Source: Desulfosarcina ovata subsp. ovata
GTDB taxonomy: Bacteria > Desulfobacterota > Desulfobacteria > Desulfobacterales > Desulfosarcinaceae
Assembly: GCF_009689005.1 (NCBI RefSeq)
Contig: NZ_AP021879.1
Coordinates: forward strand, 7,503,501-7,567,500
Reading direction: 5' to 3'
DNA: 64,000 nucleotides
Shown piece by piece: positions 58,294 to 64,000 of the stretch. Made by a program: the position numbers and the translations under genes. Under the pieces are notes generated by a model, which saw only the letters and a program-made list of their open reading frames with translations, had not been told where the DNA came from and ran no database searches. Each line of letters opens with the position of its first letter. The first letter of the stretch is position 1.

Positions 58294-59715
58294 GGCTCAT
58301 CGCGGATTAGTGTGAAAATCACCTAATCCTGCGAGTACCCGTATCCTAAAGTTGTTGAAATTTCTGTAGCCGAATGCCATGCGTATAATAGCCCTGAGGG
58401 AATTATTGGTACCTTCAACGAACCCATTTGTAATTCTTTCGATGAAGTAATTTAAGATCTGCTCTCGCCAGTTCTTCAAGGTCTTACAGAACTTTGAAAG
58501 ATATTTATCACCTGTACGTTCGGCCTTCAAACACCATACATCAAGAAATCGGGCTGCCTTTTCTCTGCATCTGACTTTCTCAAAAATCGTGCGGAACTCC
58601 TCCTTTAAAAGGTACAATGCGCGAAGATCAGGACACAATTCCAATATTTGATCCAAGTGATCAGCTTGCTTTGTCGACAATTCGGATCGGTTACGCACGA
58701 TGAGCCAACGGCTACCCTTGAGTATCTTTTGTGTTTCAGGATCGCACTGCCTTTGAAATCTGGTTCGAAGTTGGGTCAGACGGTGGTTGAGTTGTTTCAT
58801 CACATGGAACCGGTCGACCACCACCTTGGCATGGGGAAGCTTGTTGCAAGCGGCTTGATAATAGGGCGCCCACATATCGATGGAAACAAATCGGATCGCC
58901 TTTTTTTGTTGATCACTCAGCGATTCGATCCAATTTTCCAGTGTCTGTTTCTCCCTGTCAGGCAGCACTGCGAGAATGCACTTTCTGGAAATATCCGAAA
59001 TCACGAGAACGAATTGCTTGTGGCGTTTTTTAAGCGAAATTTCATCGATTCCCAGCACCCGGGTCAGGCCGTCAACGCCAACACTCTTTTTCAATGCCGC
59101 GAGACGATTGAAGATCTCTTTAACCGTGGATTGGCTTAACCCCTCACGTTTAGCAACATCCTTACGTGTACTGGTAAGGCAAGATTGATAGACACGCATC
59201 TCAAAAGCAGAAGATTGCCTACGATGGGAATCAACGAATGGTAATTCCTCGGTGAAAACCTTACCACATTGATCACATTCGAAACGGCGGGACAGGAAAT
59301 GCAAAAAGGTCTTTTTACCCCAAACATCCAAATGTCGTACGCAACGAGGCTCCTCCTGATGAACTTTTGTTGAAAGAGCCCCACAATGGGGACACAAAGC
59401 AACCTCTTCACGATGGGCACATCGAAGATGCAGCACGTCTTCATCCCCTTCGCGACGAAGGGCATACATAGTAACGAACAAGGTCGCTATGCCCAGCAAT
59501 TCTGTCAATGTGTTATCTGCGACACTTGTGAATTCCTGCTGGCTAATTCGTTTCACGGACTTTGCGGCGTCCTTTACAAATGATGTTATGTACGGCAGTA
59601 GTTTCATGGGAAATCCTCCAAAGAGTTTTTCCCATTACATATAGTCACAAGCAGTTCCTGATGTCCAGTAAAATGTACCTGTATATCTCGGAATCACACT
59701 ATTCCGCGATGATCC
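58294..59715 (-). mobile_element. ISL3-family insertion sequence, complete, with 8-bp target duplication
   Basis: 1422 bp. Left end GGCTCATCGCGGATTAGTGT, right end (complement) GGATCATCGCGGAATAGTGT, two differences in 22. Target duplication ATCATATT at 58286-58293 and 59716-59723. One transposase gene, whose stop codon lies inside the left terminal repeat. It interrupts the 3' end of the sigma-54 activator gene, and its ends are the same as those of the two 120-bp MITEs. Confidence 0.95.
58297..59607 (-). CDS. ISL3-family transposase
   Basis: 436 residues. An N-terminal zinc-binding region ('LHLRCAHREEVALCPHCGAL', 'FECDQCGKVFTEELPFV'), an HTH ('REGLSQSTVKEIFNRLA') and a DDE domain with 'RVLGIDEISLKKRHKQFVLV', 'RFVSIDMWAPYYQAACNKLPHAKVVVDRFHVMKQLN' and 'ITNGFVEGTNNSLRAIIRMAFGYRNF' are those of ISL3 transposases. 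Intact, catalytic residues present. It may mobilise the MITEs at 19030 and 38671. Confidence 0.95.
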   Translation of the reverse strand: MKLLPYITSFVKDAAKSVKRISQQEFTSVADNTLTELLGIATLFVTMYALRREGDEDVLHLRCAHREEVALCPHCGALSTKVHQEEPRCVRHLDVWGKKTFLHFLSRRFECDQCGKVFTEELPFVDSHRRQSSAFEMRVYQSCLTSTRKDVAKREGLSQSTVKEIFNRLAALKKSVGVDGLTRVLGIDEISLKKRHKQFVLVISDISRKCILAVLPDREKQTLENWIESLSDQQKKAIRFVSIDMWAPYYQAACNKLPHAKVVVDRFHVMKQLNHRLTQLRTRFQRQCDPETQKILKGSRWLIVRNRSELSTKQADHLDQILELCPDLRALYLLKEEFRTIFEKVRCREKAARFLDVWCLKAERTGDKYLSKFCKTLKNWREQILNYFIERITNGFVEGTNNSLRAIIRMAFGYRNFNNFRIRVLAGLGDFHTNPR

Positions 59716-61080
59716 ATCATATTTTTTCATATACTTCCATATGGATGTACGGCTCACGCCCAGTTCCCGGGCAACTCGGGCTTTGTTCCAGTCCGTCGCC
59801 GCGAGCAACTCGAGCAGTTGCTGCCGATTCGGTTTCCGGCCTTGCTGAAGCGGCACGCAGACCCAGCCGTCTAAGTTTTTTAGGGAGGCTCCGGGACGCT
59901 GAATTTCGACGGGAAGGTCATCGATTTGAATATAGGGGCCATTGTGGAGCACGAATGCGTGCTTGATGGCGTTTTCCAGCTCACGGACGTTGCCCGGCCA
60001 CAGGTAATCCATCAGTCGCCTGAGGGCCTGGTGGGTGACACCCGACACCAGTTTGGTGGGGGAACGGCGTTTTTCCTTTTCGATGAAGTGGTCGATCAAC
60101 GGTGGGATGTCGCTTTTGCGTTGTCTCAGGGGCGGTATCTGGAGCGGAAATACCTTCAGCCGGTAGTACAGATCTTCCCGGAATTTTCCCGCGTGCACCA
60201 ACTGCGGGAGGTCCTGGTGGGTCGCCGCAATCACACGGATGTCCACGCGCCGATTAACGTTTTCGCCCACGCGCTGGATTTCCCGTTCCTGAAGCACTCG
60301 CAGCAATTTGACCTGGATGTGAGCAGGAAGCTCTCCAACCTCATCGAGAAAAATCGTTCCCTTGTCGGCGGATTCGAAACGTCCGATGCGATGATTCGCC
60401 GCACCGGTAAAGGCGCCCCTGACATGACCGAAAAGCTCGCTTTCAAGAAGGTTTTCGGGCAAGGCCGCACAGTTGACAACAACCATTTGGTTTTCCCGGC
60501 GGCTGCTGGCGGCATGAATTGCCGATGCGACCAGTTCTTTTCCGGTTCCGCTTTCACCCTGGATCAAAACCGTGACATCGCTGGTGCCGGCCGACTCGAT
60601 CAGCCGGCAGATGGCCTGCATCGTCTTGCTCTTTCCGACGAGATGGTCGCAGACGCCGTTGCGGCGATCGGCCACCGTCGCCTTCAACCGCATCCGGTGC
60701 AAAGCGGTAAGATCGGTAACCGTTTCGACAACGCCGATCATTGATGCATTGTCATCAAAGACCACGGATGCATTTTTGATGACCGGTATCTCATGGCCGT
60801 CACGATGCCGCAGGGTACACTCCTTGACCACTTTCCCGTTTTTTTCCAGAATCCCGCATTCATGGATCCCTTCCGGGCATTTTCGACCGAAACAAGTGTT
60901 GCATTGCAGGTGGGCGCAGGGCTTTCCGATCACCATATCGGCCGTATAACCGGTGAGGTTTTCCATCGAGCGATTCCAGAAGACGACGATGCCCCGGTGG
61001 TCCAGAACAAAAAAACCATCACACATGGCATCGACAGCGTCCTTAATATGCAGCTGCTGTGATAATGCGCAAACGCTCAT
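59635..61080 (-). CDS. Sigma-54-dependent activator with PAS domain; C-terminus replaced by IS sequence
   Basis: 481 residues as now encoded. A PAS domain (about 10-130, 'MCDGFFVLDHRGIVVFWNRS', with a Cys-rich 'CNTCFGRKCPEGIHECG') is followed by an AAA+ domain with Walker A 'LIQGESGTGKELVASAIH', 'ELFGHVRGAFTGAANHRIGRF' (GAFTGA) and 'WPGNVRELENAI', and a Fis-type HTH ('WNKARVARELGVSRTSIWKYMKKY'). The last 26 residues come from the ISL3 end. The HTH is intact, so activity is probably kept. Divergent from the porin gene, its likely target. Confidence 0.88.
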   Translation of the reverse strand: MSVCALSQQLHIKDAVDAMCDGFFVLDHRGIVVFWNRSMENLTGYTADMVIGKPCAHLQCNTCFGRKCPEGIHECGILEKNGKVVKECTLRHRDGHEIPVIKNASVVFDDNASMIGVVETVTDLTALHRMRLKATVADRRNGVCDHLVGKSKTMQAICRLIESAGTSDVTVLIQGESGTGKELVASAIHAASSRRENQMVVVNCAALPENLLESELFGHVRGAFTGAANHRIGRFESADKGTIFLDEVGELPAHIQVKLLRVLQEREIQRVGENVNRRVDIRVIAATHQDLPQLVHAGKFREDLYYRLKVFPLQIPPLRQRKSDIPPLIDHFIEKEKRRSPTKLVSGVTHQALRRLMDYLWPGNVRELENAIKHAFVLHNGPYIQIDDLPVEIQRPGASLKNLDGWVCVPLQQGRKPNRQQLLELLAATDWNKARVARELGVSRTSIWKYMKKYDGSSRNSVIPRYTGTFYWTSGTACDYM

Positions 61081-61127
61081 ATTACTCCTTTCGCCGCATG
61101 TCGGCGTTTTGAGTCGGATCCAAAACC

Positions 61128-61174
61128 GTTACCTACTGTTAACAGATGCGTTACCCACCGTTCATGGGTAACGC
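61128..61174. promoter_or_regulatory. Palindromic upstream activating sites
   Basis: GCGTTACCCA (61148-61157) and TGGGTAACGC (61165-61174) form a perfect 10-base dyad with a 7-base spacer. A weaker copy, GTTACCTACTGTTAAC, lies just before it at 61128-61143. They sit in the divergent region 95-140 bases before the -24/-12 promoter, the usual place for enhancer binding by a sigma-54 activator. A related GGTAACGTTACC occurs at 63159. Confidence 0.6.
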
Positions 61175-61267
61175 TCTGTTTGCCAGGAAATCCATCGAAT
61201 ACACAAATATTATCTGTAACTTTAAGACATTACAATAAAAAAATAAATATCCGTCATGTTTTAAAAA

Positions 61268-61283
61268 TGGCATAGTAATTGTT
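61268..61283 (+). promoter_or_regulatory. Sigma-54 (-24/-12) promoter candidate for the porin gene
   Basis: TGGCATAGTAATTGTT fits TGGCAY-N5-TTGYW with the GG and GT doublets 10 bases apart (GC to GT at the -12). It faces the porin gene with a 320-base leader. A short frame in the leader, ending at a TGA at 61516 ('LDHPEKFAPLDQFNNL', 'STNMVFYEPANDDD'), has no ATG start and may be a gene relic. Confidence 0.6.
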
Positions 61284-61601
61284 ATTCGATGGATCAACCT
61301 GAAAAACAGATTCGGGTTTTCGGCCCAATCTTCCATCACCATCAATGTCTGACCGTCTGTTTTGGGTCAAATAACGAGGACAGATAGAAAAAAGCAGCAA
61401 AGCAATTGAGGTGCCAATAAGCCTGGATCACCCGGAAAAGTTCGCACCGCTCGACCAATTCAACAACCTGGTGTCCACGAACATGGTTTTTTACGAACCC
61501 GCCAACGATGACGACTGAGATGACCGGTGTTACCGATCGGCGAGGCTCGACAAAGAGATGGCGATTACGCCAACACAACCCAAACCCAAGGAGGAAAATG
61601 A

Positions 61602-63065
61602 ATGAAGACGAGAATTGCAACCACCATGAAAACCCCGTTTTTTTGGATTTCACTGCTGGCGATGTGTATATTGCTAGCGAGCAGCGGTATGGCCATGGAG
61701 TTCGAAGCGGGTGATGCGGGCAAGATGACCATCAGCGGCAAGGCGCAGGCGGCCTTCGGCGGTACCCAGTACCTTGATTTTGTCGATAATAATAGCAAGG
61801 GGGACGATGCCGATTTCGACGCCACCCGCGAGATCAGTCTCAAATTTACCTGGGAATATGATCCCCAGCTGAAAACGGTGCTCAGTTTCCAGATCGGTGA
61901 AGGTTCCACGGGCGGCTATTTCGGGTCCACGGATGCCCTCGTCGGCGGCGAGGAGGACGGTGATCTGATCCTCGAACTGGACAACCTGTACATCGATTAC
62001 ACCACCGATTTCGGGTTGAACCTAAAATTGGGGTCCCAGAGCTACAATCTCTCCGAGATCGCCTACGGCAGCCACATTATGTATGAAGTGCCCGCCGGCG
62101 TGACGGCCAGCTACCCGATCAACGAAAGGACCTCGATCAGCGCCGGCTGGTTCCGTTTCGCCGACCTGATGGACGACACCGATCATAACACCAGCGACCA
62201 AGCCGACTTCCTGTTCGCCAAACTGGGTGCGGATTTGGGCGGCTTCAAGCTGACCCCCTGGATTGCCTTTGCCAACATCCAGGAAGACGTCGTCAAATAT
62301 GAAGTGGAAGATGGTGATACGGTAAACAACTACACTAGATATGCCTATTTCGATTACCCGACCCTGATTGGTGAAACAAACGGCCTGGGGATCGGCGACG
62401 CCAACCCGACGGATGCGGTAACGGCCTATTACCTGGGTTTGAAACTGGACTTCAATCCATCCGATCTGCTCTCCATTCAAGCCAGTGGAACATACGGTGA
62501 CATGGATTGGGAGACCGCCACCGAGGATATTACCATTGCCGGTTACTTTTTCGATCTGGTGGTGGATTACAACGCCGGATTCGCCACGCCGGAATTTTTC
62601 GCTTTTTACGGCAACGGTCCGGACGACAACGACAACGATATCGACATGATGCCGGTGTTGATCGGCGGCCCGACCTACACCAGTTCCTATTTCGGCGGCA
62701 GTCGGTACAACGACAACATGTTCGATTCTTATGACAGCACCTATGCGACGTCCATGTGGGCGGTCGGTTTCAAACTCAAAGACATCAAAACCGCCGAGTG
62801 GGCCAGCCACGAATTCCAGTTCATGTATGCCGAGGGCCTGGCCGATGATTCCATCTTCGAGGCGCCGGACGATATTTTGCTGAACGATGATGAAAGCCTG
62901 ATGGAGTTCAACTTCAACTCCACCTTTCAGCTCAGGAAGCACCTCGTCTTTGCAACGGAATTGGGCTATATCATTTTTGACGAAGATTCGGACTATGATG
63001 AAGCTGCCAATGGATCGGTGGAGGATATGTGGAAAGTGGCCTGCTCATTTGAATTTACATTCTGA
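61602..63065 (+). CDS. Outer-membrane beta-barrel porin
   Basis: 487 residues behind AAGGAGG. Signal peptide to about residue 31 ('SSGMAMEF'). The mature chain alternates in hydrophobicity, is acidic and rich in Asp, Tyr and Gly, and ends in Phe ('VACSFEFTF'), the mark of an outer-membrane barrel. 'GKMTISGKAQAAFGG' and 'ISLKFTWEYDPQLKTVLSFQIG' start the strands. It resembles large porins of Desulfobacterota without known substrate. Control by the divergent sigma-54 activator is inferred from the sites upstream. Confidence 0.8.
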   Translation: MKTRIATTMKTPFFWISLLAMCILLASSGMAMEFEAGDAGKMTISGKAQAAFGGTQYLDFVDNNSKGDDADFDATREISLKFTWEYDPQLKTVLSFQIGEGSTGGYFGSTDALVGGEEDGDLILELDNLYIDYTTDFGLNLKLGSQSYNLSEIAYGSHIMYEVPAGVTASYPINERTSISAGWFRFADLMDDTDHNTSDQADFLFAKLGADLGGFKLTPWIAFANIQEDVVKYEVEDGDTVNNYTRYAYFDYPTLIGETNGLGIGDANPTDAVTAYYLGLKLDFNPSDLLSIQASGTYGDMDWETATEDITIAGYFFDLVVDYNAGFATPEFFAFYGNGPDDNDNDIDMMPVLIGGPTYTSSYFGGSRYNDNMFDSYDSTYATSMWAVGFKLKDIKTAEWASHEFQFMYAEGLADDSIFEAPDDILLNDDESLMEFNFNSTFQLRKHLVFATELGYIIFDEDSDYDEAANGSVEDMWKVACSFEFTF

Positions 63066-63103
63066 TCGGGTCGTTTGAGGATGCTCCCTTTTGAGATACT
63101 GGA

Positions 63104-63150
63104 CCGGCGTCGCTAATGCCTGTATAGCTGGGCGGCGCCGGTTTTCTTTT
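63104..63150 (+). terminator. Probable intrinsic terminator of the porin gene
   Basis: Arms CCGGCGTCGC and GGCGGCGCCGG (one mismatch) enclose a 20-base loop, followed by TTTTCTTTTTC, 39 bases after the porin stop. Confidence 0.7.
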
Positions 63151-63695
63151 TCTGGATTGGTAACGTTACCGTAGTTACGAGTTGCGCAACTTTGTTTCCA
63201 GCCCCTGCACGATTGCAGGGGCGATGCGGCGCCCCCGTCAGGGCAATCGCAAGTAGAATCAAAAACCGGCCGTTCCTGAACACGCACCATTCCCGTAAGT
63301 GGGAAAATGCCAAATGCCAACGCCCAAATGTCAAATGAAGGATGAAATCGATTTTAAAATAGATAGAATACCACCATTTGGCATTTTTCATTTGGTCTTT
63401 GACATTCATGGACGCTCTAATTTTGGAAAGAAAAGCAACCCGGAAATATACATGCAATTGCCCTGGCGCCCCCGCAACGTTATATGGCCTTTGAATAAGA
63501 TCCATGATAACCCAATACGAAATGGCATAAAGATCAGGTGATCGATGGATCAGTGTTAAGCAACGGTATGCTATCGATTTGAATCTAAAATAGATTCGAT
63601 CCATCGCTTAACCACTTAACACGGTCTCAAACAATCCATTGAATTTATATGTTTTTATAAATTCAGCTTTATGTGGAATCTTGTCAGGAGTCATC
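63151..63695. other. Non-coding region with inverted repeats before an ABC exporter gene
   Basis: A palindrome GGTAACGTTACC (63159-63170) is followed by an imperfect hairpin at 63300-63420 built from AAATGCCAAATG/CATTTGGCATTT and AAATGTCAAATGA-type units. Another inverted repeat (GTGTTAAGC...GCTTAACCACTTAACAC, 63550-63621) follows. No gene-like frame was found. Confidence 0.4.
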
Positions 63696-64000
63696 ATGGT
63701 AACCGAAAAGCCGTTGTTTTCCTGGATCCTGAAGCGATACCGGGCGGCGCAGGTCGCTCTTCTGATCCTGATGCTGGCGAGTATCGTGCTGCGCATCCTG
63801 CCCCTTGAATTTCAGAAACGGATTGTCAATACGGCCATTGCCGATGGGAATACCCCTCTCCTTATCCGCTATTGTATTTTATTTCTGCTCGCCCTGATCA
63901 TCGCGGGGGGGTTGAAATACGTGGGTAACGTGGCCGAAAAATGGATCGGCCTGAAGCTGACCGAGGAGATTCGCAACCGGCTTTTCACCCATGTGCTGAC
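63696..64000 (+). CDS. ABC exporter (transmembrane plus ATPase type), N-terminal part
   Basis: The first 101 codons from ATG 63696 (CAGGAG upstream). 'PLFSWILKRYRAAQVALLILMLASIVLRILPLEFQKRIVNTAI' and 'LLIRYCILFLLALIIAGGLKYVGNVAEKWIGLKLTEEIRNRLFTHVL' are the first two membrane helices and loop of a type-I ABC exporter (MsbA/LapB-like). The rest, including any ATPase domain, lies beyond the window. Confidence 0.75.
   Translation, partial: MVTEKPLFSWILKRYRAAQVALLILMLASIVLRILPLEFQKRIVNTAIADGNTPLLIRYCILFLLALIIAGGLKYVGNVAEKWIGLKLTEEIRNRLFTHVL

Noticed and set aside
1..64000. CRISPR arrays, rRNA or tRNA genes
   Set aside because: No regularly spaced direct repeats and no recognisable tRNA cloverleaf or rRNA segment was seen by reading; a covariance search was not possible here.

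Overview
The window looks like part of the chromosome of a strictly anaerobic, Gram-negative member of the Desulfobacterota, most like a sulfate reducer of the Desulfosarcina/Desulfobacteraceae kind. The signs are a glycyl-radical X-succinate synthase locus, a multihaem cytochrome c, radical-SAM proteins, tungstate/molybdate-type uptake systems, a CoA-ligase beta-oxidation operon and many insertion sequences. The organism is inferred from gene content only.

Layout. 1-11.8 kb: two minus-strand operons of a metal-related system (TonB receptor, binding protein, DUF364 protein and methyltransferase; then a radical-SAM/periplasmic-binding-protein fusion, a HypB/UreG-like GTPase and a GntR regulator). 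They share a nearly identical promoter-proximal 28-base motif and flank the ruins of a molybdenum hydroxylase (5.1-6.8 kb). 10.4-17.7 kb: a molybdenum/tungsten block with a Mop protein, an XRE regulator with a ligand-binding domain, two complete ModABC-type transporters back to back and a THEP1-like NTPase. A 107-bp MITE-like repeat separates modB from modC. 17.7-22.4 kb: a mobile-DNA graveyard with one intact IS1/IS1595-type element with an 8-bp duplication, a 120-bp MITE, IS91-like and DDE transposase remnants and an AT-rich acyltransferase gene.

22.4-36.8 kb is the most striking part. A 4308-bp transposon (22428-26735) encodes a DDE transposase, an AAA ATPase, a CHC2 zinc-finger protein and two accessory proteins. 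It sits exactly inside the small gamma-subunit gene of an arylsuccinate-synthase-like glycyl radical enzyme. Removing the element and one copy of its 6-bp duplication (GGCGAA) restores a perfect 58-codon bssC-like gene. Downstream are the catalytic subunit, a [4Fe-4S] small subunit, the radical-SAM activase, a MoxR ATPase, a VWA protein and a tail of accessory genes including a MoaD-like/E1-like pair.

36.8-48.3 kb: a tandem double-TetR regulator, a CoA-ligase gene remnant, stress and SET-domain proteins, and a TetR-controlled beta-oxidation operon (ligase, enoyl-CoA hydratase, thiolase, 3-hydroxyacyl-CoA dehydrogenase, acyl-CoA dehydrogenase) ending in a strong terminator. Two copies of one palindromic operator flank the tetR gene. 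48.4-50 kb: an eight-haem cytochrome and a UspA protein. 50.3-58.2 kb: a surface-glycan gene cluster (five glycosyltransferases, a histidine phosphatase, a polysaccharide deacetylase).

58.2-64 kb: an ISL3 element with an 8-bp duplication has clipped the C-terminus of a sigma-54 activator. The activator appears to control a divergent outer-membrane porin through a palindromic upstream site and a -24/-12 promoter. The window ends inside an ABC exporter gene. The two 120-bp MITEs (19.0 and 38.7 kb) carry the ends of this ISL3 element, and a separate 100-160 bp palindromic repeat occurs three times. No rRNA, tRNA or CRISPR array was seen.
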